NCBI GenBank assembly: GCA_017443595.1
Contig: JAFSYU010000010.1
Span: 1-64,000, forward strand
Length of the DNA stretch: 64,000 nt
Reading direction: 5' to 3'
Source: Clostridia bacterium
GTDB lineage: Bacteria > Bacillota > Clostridia > Oscillospirales > CAG-272
The position numbers and the translations under genes were made by a program. Position 1 is the stretch's first letter; each line of letters starts with the position of its first letter. Shown in pieces: positions 25,681 to 34,487 of this stretch. The notes under the pieces are model-generated. The model was not told the origin of the DNA and searched no databases. It saw only the letters and a program-made list of their open reading frames with translations.

Positions 25681-26848
25681 GAAAATGCTTTAATAATTCA
25701 TCCTTTAACATTTTCAAAGAAAGATTTGCGGCGTTGTCTATTAAGATAACGCCCATTTCTCTTGCCCGCTCTCTTACCGGCTCAAACGCGGGCTCGGAGC
25801 AGATGAGCGCGGGAATGGCGTGCTTTCCGCCGTACTGCCGTGCCATCGTAAGTATCTCGTATAAATACTCTTTTGTCGGTTTTGTGCATTTGCAACTCAT
25901 CAAAACAAGTCTTTTGCCGTAGACCGCCGCAAGGTCTATCTCGTTTCTCGGATCGCCTTTTTTCTTTGTTATAAGCCCGTCTAAATCAAGTAAAACACCC
26001 GTCGCGGCGTCGGAGAACGCGCCGCTTTCAACAGCGGCAAGGAATGCGAAAAGCTCAAGCGCCGTGCCGCTTTTTTCATATAATTCCACGGTCTTAGCCT
26101 TCGGACACAGCTCGTATTCAAGAAACAGCTTGCCCGAATCCGACGTATAAAATCTTTCGTTTTTTATTATCCCTCTGCGGCGCAAAAGACCCGTTATGCG
26201 CTCGCACGTTTTTTTGTCGTCCGCGCGGCTGAGTTTTCTGTTTACTTTAGCTCCGTCGCGCATATTAGGCATACTGCAGAATCTGTTCCAGTCATAAGAC
26301 GCGCTTTTAACGGCATCCCACATCCTTACAGCCTCCGTGCGAAGGGCGCTTGAACCCGTTATCTGCTTCATTGTTTTTGACGCGGAAATAACGGCGCCGC
26401 CGGACAGACTTATAAGCTCGTCCACGGTAAGCGATCCGCCTTTATCTATGATCTTCTGCTGCGGATAATGCACCGTTTCTCTGCCGGTTTTTATATCAAA
26501 CGTGGATAAAAACACGTTTTTCTTTTCATTTGTGCTTATGTATATGCCCGCCGCCGCGGAAAACAGACCCGGACCTCCGGTTATATCAATAACGTATTCG
26601 TCATCTCCGTCTGTCAGATCGTATAAGAGCCTGTACGCGCAGCCGAGCGTATTTTCTTCCGCGGAAAGAAACACGGCCTGCGCTCCGAATCTTTTGTATA
26701 TAAGAGTTTCAAGCACTTCCTTGCTTCTGCTGTCCGGTCCCTCTCCCTCAAAGCTGATATAAAACGCACGGTCATATTGTCCGTAAAGAAACGGAGATAC
26801 GTTTTCCGCATTGTCTTTACAGAAAAAGCTTATAAGTATCCTTGCCAT
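25670..26848 (-). CDS. Orphan Card1/Can2-like (DUF1887) CARF-nuclease protein
   Basis: A 392-residue protein resembling DUF1887, the family of Card1/Can2, which are nucleases activated by cyclic oligoadenylate in type III CRISPR systems. The N-terminal Rossmann-like part carries DITGGPGLFSAA (T90-G91-G92), matching the CARF ligand motif. A winged-helix-like middle follows, then a PD-(D/E)xK domain with GTALELF (E265), NEIDLAAVYGKRLVLMSCK (E303, D305, K320). Position 318, usually Glu in ExK, is Ser. No CRISPR array or cas gene is visible in this window. The gene has its own promoter, back-to-back with that of an esterase gene. Confidence 0.75.
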   Translation of the reverse strand: MARILISFFCKDNAENVSPFLYGQYDRAFYISFEGEGPDSRSKEVLETLIYKRFGAQAVFLSAEENTLGCAYRLLYDLTDGDDEYVIDITGGPGLFSAAAGIYISTNEKKNVFLSTFDIKTGRETVHYPQQKIIDKGGSLTVDELISLSGGAVISASKTMKQITGSSALRTEAVRMWDAVKSASYDWNRFCSMPNMRDGAKVNRKLSRADDKKTCERITGLLRRRGIIKNERFYTSDSGKLFLEYELCPKAKTVELYEKSGTALELFAFLAAVESGAFSDAATGVLLDLDGLITKKKGDPRNEIDLAAVYGKRLVLMSCKCTKPTKEYLYEILTMARQYGGKHAIPALICSEPAFEPVRERAREMGVILIDNAANLSLKMLKDELLKHFPIN

Positions 26849-26874
26849 AAGCGCCTCCGAATGATTCTGTTTTT

Positions 26875-26903
26875 ATTGTAATACATTTTTGTCAAAATGT
26901 CAA
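26875..26903 (-). promoter_or_regulatory. Promoter of the DUF1887 gene
   Basis: Minus-strand TTGACA (26898-26903), 17-base spacer, TACAAT (26875-26880). Only 8 bases separate its -35 from that of the divergent promoter at 26912-26940. Confidence 0.75.
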
Positions 26904-26911
26904 CCGTGTTG

Positions 26912-26940
26912 TTGACAATACAAAGAAAACGGTGTATAAT
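26912..26940 (+). promoter_or_regulatory. Promoter of the third esterase gene
   Basis: Perfect TTGACA (26912-26917), 17-base spacer and TATAAT (26935-26940). Confidence 0.85.
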
Positions 26941-26972
26941 TATCTTATAAAATCAAAGAAGGTAAAATAAAA

Positions 26973-28418
26973 ATGCAAACAAGTACAGCGCTCCCGACGA
27001 CGGATAAAAAGATAACGGAAAAGACAAACAACGCATGGCAGATACCGGAATTCAAAGTATCCGGCGTTTTCAGCTCACACATGGTGCTGCAAAGAGACAA
27101 AAAGATAAGGATATGGGGCTTTTCGCAAAGCGAAGGCTCTGCCGTTACCGTTGAATTTGATAACGAGACGGCGACTGCAACGGTTACAGACAACAGATTT
27201 GATCTGTTTTTGTCCCCGCGCGCCGCGTCCTCAGAGCCGAAAAAAATGCGGATATACGACGGTAAAGGTCACGAAACGGTTTTTGAAGATATTCTGGTAG
27301 GCGACGTGTGGCTTATAGGCGGACAGTCTAATTCAGAGCTTAATCTGCGTTTCTGCCTGCCGGAAACGCTGCCTAAGACGTTTGACGATAATATCCCGGT
27401 AAGGCTTTTCATGCAGACTCAGGCGTATCCTTATACGCATCAGGATCTTTGCGAATTCCCGCAGCCGGACGTCATAGCGCCGGAATGGCGCTGGAAGCGC
27501 CCCGATGAGGAAGCGTCTTTATCGTTTTCCGCGCTCGGCTGGTTTTTCGCAAACGCCCTTTATGAAAAGCTTGATATTCCGGTAGGCGCGATAAACGTGT
27601 CTGCCGGCGGCGCTTGCATAAGAGAGCTTATACCGGAAGAGCTGGCGGCGGAAATGGGCTATGATTACGGCGCAAACGTAAGACAGTGCGGCTACTACAA
27701 CACGCTCATACATCCGTTTGAAGGACTTTTTTTCAAAGGTCAGGTGTTTTTCCAGGGCGAGAGCGAAGGCTGCTGGCGCGAGCTTGCGGAAAGATACGAT
27801 AAAGAGCTTGCGCGTCTTGTAGAAGACGAAAGGGTGCGTTTCGGCTTTGATTTTCCGTTTTACAACGTACAGATATCGTCCTACCGCGACGAGGGAAAAC
27901 AGTATTTCCCGTTTCTTGAAACGGTGCGTTTAAAGCAGTTTGACGCGTTATCCGTGATACCGGACAGTTTCCTTGCCGTTTCCATGGACATAGGATCGCC
28001 CGACGACTGGGGAGATTTTGCACATTCTCCTCTCAAAAAAACGCTGGCGGACAGGATAGCGGCGCAGGTACTTGCAAAAGAATACGGCATAGGCTCCGTC
28101 GCAGAAGCGAATTCCCCGTCTCCTTTAAGCGCGAAGATCGACGGCTGCAAAGTAATTATAAAATTCAAAGACGTATCAGAAGGACTTATAAGTATAAGCG
28201 GAGACGAAAACGTATCCGGCTTTTCATTCGGTGATTTTGACAGCAGGATCCCGGCAAAAGCGCGAATCATATCAGCTGATACGGTAGAGATAGAAATACC
28301 CGAGGGAGCGGATACTTCCGCCGTAAACTACGCGTATGAAAGCAAAATAACGCGTGAAAACTCACAGCTGTATAAAAAAGGCGGTCTTCCCTGCCCCGCG
28401 TTCAGACTGAAATTATAA
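26973..28418 (+). CDS. Sialate O-acetylesterase-like protein, cytoplasmic paralogue
   Basis: A 481-residue relative of the two lipoprotein esterases at 1100-4484, but without signal peptide or lipobox. It retains FSSHMVLQRDKKIRIWGF, the nucleophile block IGGQSNSELN, VFFQGESEGCW and a late Asp/His region (GSPDDWGDFAHSPLKK). The C-terminal jelly-roll strands are kept. Lack of an export signal suggests it deacetylates imported oligosaccharides in the cytoplasm (inference). Its consensus promoter is back-to-back with that of the DUF1887 gene, so the two could share regulation. A bidirectional terminator follows. Confidence 0.85.
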   Translation: MQTSTALPTTDKKITEKTNNAWQIPEFKVSGVFSSHMVLQRDKKIRIWGFSQSEGSAVTVEFDNETATATVTDNRFDLFLSPRAASSEPKKMRIYDGKGHETVFEDILVGDVWLIGGQSNSELNLRFCLPETLPKTFDDNIPVRLFMQTQAYPYTHQDLCEFPQPDVIAPEWRWKRPDEEASLSFSALGWFFANALYEKLDIPVGAINVSAGGACIRELIPEELAAEMGYDYGANVRQCGYYNTLIHPFEGLFFKGQVFFQGESEGCWRELAERYDKELARLVEDERVRFGFDFPFYNVQISSYRDEGKQYFPFLETVRLKQFDALSVIPDSFLAVSMDIGSPDDWGDFAHSPLKKTLADRIAAQVLAKEYGIGSVAEANSPSPLSAKIDGCKVIIKFKDVSEGLISISGDENVSGFSFGDFDSRIPAKARIISADTVEIEIPEGADTSAVNYAYESKITRENSQLYKKGGLPCPAFRLKL

Positions 28419-28449
28419 TATTACAAAGCGACAGATCATAAAAAATCAA

Positions 28450-28490
28450 AAGCCGTTTCGGTATTCAAACCAAACGGCTTATTTTATTTG
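28450..28490. terminator. Bidirectional terminator
   Basis: AAGCCGTTT/AAACGGCTT (28450-28458/28472-28480) followed by ATTTTATTT, between the convergent esterase and cohesin genes. Confidence 0.8.
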
Positions 28491-29404
28491 TTCTTTTTCT
28501 TTACGGCGTTTCTTATCACAAACACCGCGCCGACCGCCGCGCCCGATACAACTGCAGCGGCAATTATTATTATGACCGGCGTGATGACAAAAACGTTGCC
28601 CGGCGTTTCCGCGGCGTCCGTCACCTCATCCGTCTCGCTTTCCGTTTCCGTTTCTGTCTCCGTCTCTGTCTCTGTTTCGGTTTCCGCCTCCGTTTCCGTT
28701 TCTGTCTCCGTTTCCGTCTCCGTCTCGGTCTCTGTTTCGGTTTCCGGCTCCGTTTCCGTTTCGTTATCCGGTTCCGTCTCAGTCTCCGTTTCCGTATGTA
28801 ATTCCGTTTGCGGCTGTTGTGTATGTATTTCCGACAAAAGCATCGCGGTATACTTCATCGTTTCCGCGCCCGCTTCAACTTCACCGTCGGACACCGTGGC
28901 TTTTTCCACGTTTATATTTATTACCTCGTTTTCTTTTCCGTCTTTGACCTTAAAAGTTATATCCGCCGTTTTGAATTCGTCGTTATACGGCTCGTCGCTG
29001 TAAAAAACGAGTTTTATTATGCCATCCGACGTGGAGTAATACGCTTTTATGCCGAGATACTCAGCGTAGGTCACGGATACCGGAGTCACGCGGCTTTCGT
29101 CATAAGAAATTATTATTATACCGCCGCGCAGCGACGATCCGATAAGGTTGACGGATACGGAAAACTCTTCATCCGTTATAAACATATCTCCGCGCAAAAA
29201 CACGGACGCCTCAAGATCATACGTCGGCTCAGACGACTCTTCTTCATCAGATACGGAAATATCCGTATCGGTATCTGCCGTATCTTCACGTGTTATATCA
29301 AAAGTATCGGTTTCAGGCGCTTCCGTTGTAACGTCTGCCGCCTCCGCAAAGCAGGTCACCGCAAATAAAGCCGCGAGGATAAACGCTAAAAAGTATCTTT
29401 TCAT
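28484..29404 (-). CDS. Membrane-anchored cohesin-domain protein
   Basis: A 306-residue surface protein with a signal peptide (1-20), an acidic spacer, one cohesin-like domain (about 63-190) and a 60-residue Thr/Glu linker (about 200-261) made of near-perfect TE repeats. A C-terminal membrane helix (about 268-292) ends in KKKNK. The cohesin pattern is SVSVNLIG, GGIIIISYDESRVTPVSV, IIKLVFYS, FKTADITFKVKDGKE and a late SDGEVE. Such domains bind dockerins and here would hold them on the cell surface. The gene starts directly at the stop of a dockerin-bearing transglutaminase gene (TAA then ATG), with GGAGGT inside that gene, so the two are coupled. Confidence 0.75.
   Translation of the reverse strand: MKRYFLAFILAALFAVTCFAEAADVTTEAPETDTFDITREDTADTDTDISVSDEEESSEPTYDLEASVFLRGDMFITDEEFSVSVNLIGSSLRGGIIIISYDESRVTPVSVTYAEYLGIKAYYSTSDGIIKLVFYSDEPYNDEFKTADITFKVKDGKENEVININVEKATVSDGEVEAGAETMKYTAMLLSEIHTQQPQTELHTETETETEPDNETETEPETETETETETETETETETEAETETETETETETETESETDEVTDAAETPGNVFVITPVIIIIAAAVVSGAAVGAVFVIRNAVKKKNK
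28621..28806. repeat. Hexanucleotide-like Thr/Glu linker repeat
   Basis: About 186 bases of tandem TCCGTT/TCTGTC-type units (pyrimidine-rich on the plus strand) encode the TE linker of the cohesin protein on the minus strand. Slippage could change linker length between strains. Confidence 0.8.
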
Positions 29405-30874
29405 TTACACAGATACCTCCCCGCCGCCGGTTTCTTCTTCGGGCGCGCCGGACTCCTGCTGTTCTTCTGTCTCTGGCGTTTCTTCTTTGCTGTTTTCTTT
29501 TTGTCCGTCGCCTATGCCGTCCGCGGTCATTATAAGATCTATAAGCGTTATTTTGCCGTCTCCGTCAAGATCGGCGGACATAACGAACAAGTCGGAATAT
29601 TCGGACACGTCGTCCGCAAGCAGATACAGGGCTGTGCCGAAAGCGTCGTTATCGGTAACGTATCCGTCGCCGTCCGTGTCTGCCTTGACGCAAAGCGTGT
29701 ATGAAGCGAGAACCGCGCCGTTGACGTATATTTCAACGCTGCATCCGCTGCCCGCTTTGTCGTCGGCGGCAAGCTCTCCGTTGTCGTTCGTTACGCGCAA
29801 GAAGCCCTGTGCGCCGAACTGTTCTTCTATATCCGACGTCGTCATGCCGGCTTTTCCGGACAGGACGTAGAGTTTTCCGTTTCTTTCAAAAGCGCCTAAA
29901 AGCTCTTTTGGATATCCTTCAAAGACGTAATCGTAAAAAGCGAGCGACGACTGGTCCGTATATGATTTTCCTATATTGTGCGTCGCGGTCACGGCGCGCT
30001 CCGAAACGAGCAGATACGTGCGCTGAACGGACGTATGCACGCCGTTTTCATCTATCGGACCGTTGTGAAGTATATCAAGATGATAAACGCGGCCGTTTAT
30101 CGTTACGAGGTTCCACATATGAGGTATGCCGCCCACGTCGCCGGTGATTATCGAGTTTTCGTAACCAAGCGCGTCAAGCACAAGAGAGGTGAATCCCGCG
30201 TATTCCTCGCAGACGCCGACGCCCTCTTTGACGAGCGCCACGGCGCTGCATCTGTGGCGGTAGCTCATATCGTATACGAATCTGCCGTCAAGCATAAGCT
30301 CGTTTAACTTTATGAATCTTTCATCGTCGGAAAGCGGCCGCAGCTCTTCCGCAAGCTCAGCAACGTAGCCCTGTTTCAGCTCAGCTCTTTCCTCCGTTTT
30401 CTCACCGCAGGCGATAAATACTTTGACGGTAACGGAATCCGTTACGCCGCCGGGTCCCTGTACGACGCTTGAAATACGCGCGTTGTACGTCTTTGCTATA
30501 CATTTCATGTATTTTGCGGCGGAAGATTTTTTTACAAAGCTGACAATGCGCTTTGCAAGCGCCTCCATATCGTATATGGTAAGGTCGGAAACGTCCGTTA
30601 CCGTAAACGTACGCATATAGACGTGACAAAACTCGGCGATGCCTCCCACGTAGACTTCGCCGTACGTATAATTGCATTCCGCCGGGTCAAGTATCTCATC
30701 CGTTCCGGCAGTCATAAAGTACTCCTCAAGCTCTGCAAGCGTCACTTCGCGTTCGTAGACGGGATCCTGGCGGGCAAGCTCGTTATAAGCCGGAGAACCC
30801 GCGGCGGATACCGGTATACAAAGCAAAAGCGCCGCTGCTGCAAGGAGTACGGCAATCATTTTTTTGAATCTCAT
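29405..30874 (-). CDS. Secreted transglutaminase-like protein with dockerin
   Basis: A 489-residue exported protein with a signal peptide (1-25), a beta-rich N-terminal region, a transglutaminase-like (papain-fold) domain with catalytic C222 in GVCEEYAGF, H252 in HMWNLV and D267 in YHLDIL, and a dockerin-like pair of EF-hand repeats at about 396-456 (KADTDGDGYVTDNDAF and SADLDGDGKITLIDLI). An acidic tail closes it. Such domains act as proteases or cross-linking enzymes on cell-surface proteins. The dockerin is less regular than the three others in this window. It is the first gene of the cohesin operon, with a TTGAAA-N17-TATAAT promoter and AAAGGTA before ATG 30874. Confidence 0.8.
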   Translation of the reverse strand: MRFKKMIAVLLAAAALLLCIPVSAAGSPAYNELARQDPVYEREVTLAELEEYFMTAGTDEILDPAECNYTYGEVYVGGIAEFCHVYMRTFTVTDVSDLTIYDMEALAKRIVSFVKKSSAAKYMKCIAKTYNARISSVVQGPGGVTDSVTVKVFIACGEKTEERAELKQGYVAELAEELRPLSDDERFIKLNELMLDGRFVYDMSYRHRCSAVALVKEGVGVCEEYAGFTSLVLDALGYENSIITGDVGGIPHMWNLVTINGRVYHLDILHNGPIDENGVHTSVQRTYLLVSERAVTATHNIGKSYTDQSSLAFYDYVFEGYPKELLGAFERNGKLYVLSGKAGMTTSDIEEQFGAQGFLRVTNDNGELAADDKAGSGCSVEIYVNGAVLASYTLCVKADTDGDGYVTDNDAFGTALYLLADDVSEYSDLFVMSADLDGDGKITLIDLIMTADGIGDGQKENSKEETPETEEQQESGAPEEETGGGEVSV

Positions 30875-30903
30875 ACGTACCTTTATTACTGTTATCTGTA
30901 ACC

Positions 30904-30932
30904 ATTATAAAGCTGAAAAACACCATTTTCAA
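30904..30932 (-). promoter_or_regulatory. Promoter of the transglutaminase-cohesin operon
   Basis: Minus-strand TTGAAA (30927-30932), 17-base spacer, TATAAT (30904-30909), 30 bases before ATG 30874. Confidence 0.75.
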
Positions 30933-31103
30933 CAATTTAAATAATATAATCTGTAAACATTATTATAAGCGATATTTTCACTTATAAAGACGCTTTTTTC
31001 GGCCCGAAAGTTTCGGGTATTTTCCATTGTTCACAAAAAATTTAATTATTAAAAATTATTAAGATTTATTAAGGTGTCTTAATAAATTTTAATTTTATTT
31101 CTA
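30933..31103. other. AT-rich divergent intergenic region
   Basis: The only structure seen is a CCCGAAA/TTTCGGG palindrome at about 31003-31017. The rest is AT-rich, between the divergent cohesin operon and V-ATPase operon promoters. No gene. Confidence 0.5.
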
Positions 31104-31132
31104 TTGTTTTCCATTTATATATATTGTAAAAT
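31104..31132 (+). promoter_or_regulatory. Probable V-ATPase operon promoter
   Basis: TTGTTT (31104-31109), 17-base spacer and TAAAAT (31127-31132), about 38 bases before the first ATPase gene. Confidence 0.55.
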
Positions 31133-31169
31133 TACAGATGATTTTTATCCTACACGAAAGGAGAAGCAA

Positions 31170-31478
31170 ATGGCTGTAATCGACGAAATAAAGGCAGCGG
31201 AGGAAAAAGCGCAGAAGATAAAGGAAGACGCAAAAGCCGCCGCAAGAGCCGACGCGGAGATAATTGAGACCGAAGCCAAAAACAAAGCCGCGGATATGAA
31301 AGCGAAAGCCGCGGACGAATCATCGGCAAATCAGGCAAAGGCTGAAGCCGAGGCAAAAGAGGCTGCAAAAAAAGCCCGCGCCGAATCCGACGCCGAATGC
31401 GAAGAGCTGAAAAACAGCGGCAGGCAGCATCTTAAAGAGGCCGCCGAGCTTATATTCAAAGGGGCGTGTGAAATATGA
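31170..31478 (+). CDS. V-type ATPase subunit G/H (peripheral stalk)
   Basis: A 102-residue, almost wholly helical and highly charged Ala/Lys/Glu protein (AAEEKAQKIKEDAKAAARAD...), the expected right-handed coiled-coil partner of subunit E in the V/A-ATPase stalk. ATG 31170 follows AAAGGAG; the in-frame ATG 31104 lies inside the promoter. It is the first gene of the ATPase operon, and its TGA overlaps the ATG of subunit I by 4 bases (ATGA). Function is assigned from composition and position, as sequence conservation in this subunit is low. Confidence 0.8.
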   Translation: MAVIDEIKAAEEKAQKIKEDAKAAARADAEIIETEAKNKAADMKAKAADESSANQAKAEAEAKEAAKKARAESDAECEELKNSGRQHLKEAAELIFKGACEI

Positions 31479-33376
31479 GGGTCGCAATGAAAAAGGCGAC
31501 CGTCGCGTTTTTGTCGGATAAGCTTGAGGAGGTCACGGAGGCTTTGCAGAAATGCGAAGAATTCATGCCCATACGGCAGGAGACTTCCGTCAACGTGCGG
31601 GCGGTATCCGCGCCCATCCTTTATGAGGAAGCGGACACGGCTCTGAAAGCTTATTCAAAGTACACAAAGAGCAGCGGCGGTATGCTTTCAGCTCCTACGC
31701 TTTACACGGAGCAGGAATTTGACCGCGACAGTCAGCAGGACAAGACCCACGTAATAAAGACCGTGGAGTTATACGAGCAGTTGGGCTCGCTTGAATCGCA
31801 GATCAGACAGTGCGATGAGGAATACGCGGAGCTTTTGCCGTTTGAGAGCCTTGAACTTGACGCAAAAGAGCAGAACGGCACAAGATACACGTCCTTGCTT
31901 ATAGGCAGTATGCCGTATTCCGCAAACGCGAAGACGGCGCAGCCGCTTGATACGGTATGCGAGGAAAACGGGCTGGAATACAGCTGTTTTTACGAGAAAA
32001 GCGGTCAGAGATTCTTTTACGTAAGCGTATTCAAAGAAGACGAAAAAGAGCTTACGTCACAACTTGAACAGCACGGCTTTGAGCGGCTCAGACTGCCATA
32101 TAAGACCGGCACGGCAAAAGAAGCAATAGAGAAAAACCGGCAGAAAAAGCAGCAGCTTGAATTTCTGCGTGATTCAACGGAAAAAGAGCTTGTGCAGGCG
32201 TCCGAAAAGAAAAAGAACGTGGAGCTTTTCTTTGACCGTGAAAAAGCAAAAACGGACAGAGCGGAAATACCCGCCGAGCTTACGGAAAGCACAGTGGTGC
32301 TGACCGGATGGGTACGGTCTGACAAGATGAAAGTCGTGGAAAAAGCGGTATCCGACGCCGCGGGCGTATGCTCGGTAAGCTTTGAAGATCCCGGCGAGGA
32401 CGACGACGTGCCGTCCGTCACCAAAGATCCGTATCTTATAGACCAGTATTCAACGATAACGAATTCGTATTCGCCGCCGGGCAAGGACGACATAGACCCG
32501 AACCCGTTCATGGCGCCGTGGTATTTCATGATATTCGGCATGATAATAGGCGACGTGGGATACGGAATACTTATAGGGCTTGTGATGCTTGCCGTCAAGA
32601 AGATAAAAAGACCGACGGGGGATTTTGCAAAGCTCGTAAACGTTATGATGTATTCAAGCATACCCGGTATTTTCTGGGGCGTCATGTACGGTTCGTACTT
32701 CGGAGCTACGTGGCATCCGGTACTGTTCTCCCCGCTTGACAACATCCTGGGAGCCATGCTTCTGGCACTCGTCGTCGGAGTTCTCCATATGTTCACCGGC
32801 ATTACGATAAAAGCCGTTATGAACATAAAAAGAGGCAAAATACTTGACGCGATAACGGATCAGATAGCGTGGATGACGCTTATAACCGGCTGCGGGCTTT
32901 TGGCGCTTGAGCAGACGAGGACCATAGGCATAATAACGGCAATAGCGTCCGTCGCCGTGATAATAATACTCGGCGGTCACGCAAAGAAGACCGTATTCGG
33001 CAAGATAACGGGCGGCGTATCGTCTCTTACCGGAATCACCAACTATCTGTCCGACATACTTTCGTATCTGCGCATTTTCGCGCTTGCGCTCGCATCCGGA
33101 CTTATAGGCATGGTAATGAACGTAGTGGCGGGCATGATCTCGTCCGGTATACCGATACCGGTGCTGAATTTCATTGCGGCTCTGCCGGTATACGTTATAG
33201 GTCACGGACTGAACACGGCGCTTTCCATATTAGGCGCGTACGTCCATACCGGAAGACTTCAGTTTATTGAATTTTTCGGAAAATTCTATGAGGGCAACGG
33301 CAAATATTTCCGTCCCATGCAGAGAAAAAACAAATATACACAAATAGTAAATAATAAAAAAGCAGAAAGGAATTAA
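31475..33376 (+). CDS. ntpI: V-type ATPase subunit I
   Basis: A 633-residue subunit I (subunit a of eukaryotic V-ATPase). The soluble N-terminal half (1-330) has two coiled-coil arms. The C-terminal half has about seven to eight membrane helices starting PWYFMIFGMIIGDVGYG. The ion half-channel Arg lies in the segment NYLSDILSYLRIFALALASG. It forms the stator side of the ion path against the K ring. ATG 31475 overlaps the G/H stop; ATG 31487 is a less likely alternative. Confidence 0.93.
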   Translation: MRVAMKKATVAFLSDKLEEVTEALQKCEEFMPIRQETSVNVRAVSAPILYEEADTALKAYSKYTKSSGGMLSAPTLYTEQEFDRDSQQDKTHVIKTVELYEQLGSLESQIRQCDEEYAELLPFESLELDAKEQNGTRYTSLLIGSMPYSANAKTAQPLDTVCEENGLEYSCFYEKSGQRFFYVSVFKEDEKELTSQLEQHGFERLRLPYKTGTAKEAIEKNRQKKQQLEFLRDSTEKELVQASEKKKNVELFFDREKAKTDRAEIPAELTESTVVLTGWVRSDKMKVVEKAVSDAAGVCSVSFEDPGEDDDVPSVTKDPYLIDQYSTITNSYSPPGKDDIDPNPFMAPWYFMIFGMIIGDVGYGILIGLVMLAVKKIKRPTGDFAKLVNVMMYSSIPGIFWGVMYGSYFGATWHPVLFSPLDNILGAMLLALVVGVLHMFTGITIKAVMNIKRGKILDAITDQIAWMTLITGCGLLALEQTRTIGIITAIASVAVIIILGGHAKKTVFGKITGGVSSLTGITNYLSDILSYLRIFALALASGLIGMVMNVVAGMISSGIPIPVLNFIAALPVYVIGHGLNTALSILGAYVHTGRLQFIEFFGKFYEGNGKYFRPMQRKNKYTQIVNNKKAERN

Positions 33377-33381
33377 CTAAA

Positions 33382-33876
33382 ATGTCAATGGGAGCAATTT
33401 ATGCGATAATAGGCGCCGCGCTTGCGGCAACGCTGGCGGGCATCGGCTCGTCTTACGGAGTACAGGCGGCAGGTAAAGCCGCGGCCGGCGTTACGGCGGA
33501 AAAGCCGGAGCTTTTCAGCAAGCTGTTCGTTTTGCAGGCACTTCCCGCAACGCAGGGTATGTACGGACTTGTTTCCGCAATAGTCATAGTCATGAGAGCC
33601 GGTCTGTTTGACGGCACGATAGGCACGCTTACAAAGGAAGCGGGCCTGGCGCTTATGTTCGCTTCCATCCCGATAGCCGTCGTAGGTCTGTTTTCCGGTA
33701 TGTACCAGGGCAAAACCGCCGCGGCCGCGATACTTATGACGGCAAAACAGCCGGACGCGCAGACAAAAGGTATGCAGATGACCGCTCTTGTTGAGCTTTA
33801 CGCGATATTCGCGCTTGTCGCCACACTCCTTATCGTCTTCATGGCGCCGATGACTCACGCGGCACCTGTGATTTAA
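33382..33876 (+). CDS. ntpK: V-type ATPase subunit K (proteolipid)
   Basis: A 164-residue duplicated proteolipid with four membrane helices. The ion-binding Glu is in the fourth helix (ALVELYAIFALVATLL). The first hairpin has LQALPATQGMYG, whose Gln/Pro pattern resembles the sodium-binding NtpK of Enterococcus; coupling to Na+ rather than H+ is possible but not provable here. It forms the rotor ring. It starts five bases after subunit I. Confidence 0.92.
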   Translation: MSMGAIYAIIGAALAATLAGIGSSYGVQAAGKAAAGVTAEKPELFSKLFVLQALPATQGMYGLVSAIVIVMRAGLFDGTIGTLTKEAGLALMFASIPIAVVGLFSGMYQGKTAAAAILMTAKQPDAQTKGMQMTALVELYAIFALVATLLIVFMAPMTHAAPVI

Positions 33877-33887
33877 AGGTGAACGTT

Positions 33888-34475
33888 ATGTCTTCACAGG
33901 CATTGATAGATAAGATCATAAAGACCGCGGAAGCGGAAGCCGAGCAGATAACGGACGAGATAATACGCCGTGCCGCAGATAACGAAAAGACAATGATAGA
34001 CAAAGCCGAGGCGGAAGTCGCGCGCATAAAAAAAGAATCCGATGAAAAATGCGCGCAGATCAAGCGCATATCTTCTCTTACGAGCGGACTTGAAGCGAGA
34101 AAAGCGCGCCTGCACGCCAGACGCACCGTGCTTGAAGAGGCGTTTGACTGCGCATATCAGATGATGCTTTCGCAGCCTGATGAAAAACGGCTCGATTATA
34201 TAAAAAAGCTTATCGCAAAATACGCGCCGTCATCAAAGCTTACGGTTTATTTATCCGAAAAGGATCTTTTGTTGATTGACGAAAAAGCAAAAGCGGATAT
34301 AAAAGCGTCTCTCGGCAACGACGCGGACGTACGTTTTAACGCCGATAAGAAGATCAAAGGCGGCGTATATCTCTGCTCGGAATTATCCGACGTTGACGCG
34401 ACGCTTGACGCGGTGTTTGAAGAGCTTCACGATAAGTACGAGGCGGAAGCAGACAGGATACTGTTTTCCGAATAA
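33888..34475 (+). CDS. ntpE: V-type ATPase subunit E
   Basis: A 195-residue peripheral-stalk subunit. The N-terminal 90 residues form a charged helix (DKIIKTAEAEAEQITDEII...), followed by the globular C-terminal domain that contacts subunits A and B. The start is ATG 33888 because AAAGGTG at 33875-33881 is its ribosome site; the in-frame GTG 33879 lies within that site. It follows subunit K by 11 bases. Confidence 0.88.
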   Translation: MSSQALIDKIIKTAEAEAEQITDEIIRRAADNEKTMIDKAEAEVARIKKESDEKCAQIKRISSLTSGLEARKARLHARRTVLEEAFDCAYQMMLSQPDEKRLDYIKKLIAKYAPSSKLTVYLSEKDLLLIDEKAKADIKASLGNDADVRFNADKKIKGGVYLCSELSDVDATLDAVFEELHDKYEAEADRILFSE

Positions 34476-34487
34476 CGGGTAGCGGCC

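Noticed and set aside
25670..26848. CRISPR array or cas genes near the CARF nuclease
   Set aside because: No regularly spaced direct repeats and no cas-like product were found in this window.
28621..28806. CRISPR-like or satellite array
   Set aside because: The repeat is in frame and encodes a Thr/Glu linker of the cohesin protein.
28488..29003. Plus-strand open frame rich in Ser/Val opposite the cohesin linker
   Set aside because: It is an antisense reading of the TE repeat and has no ribosome binding site.
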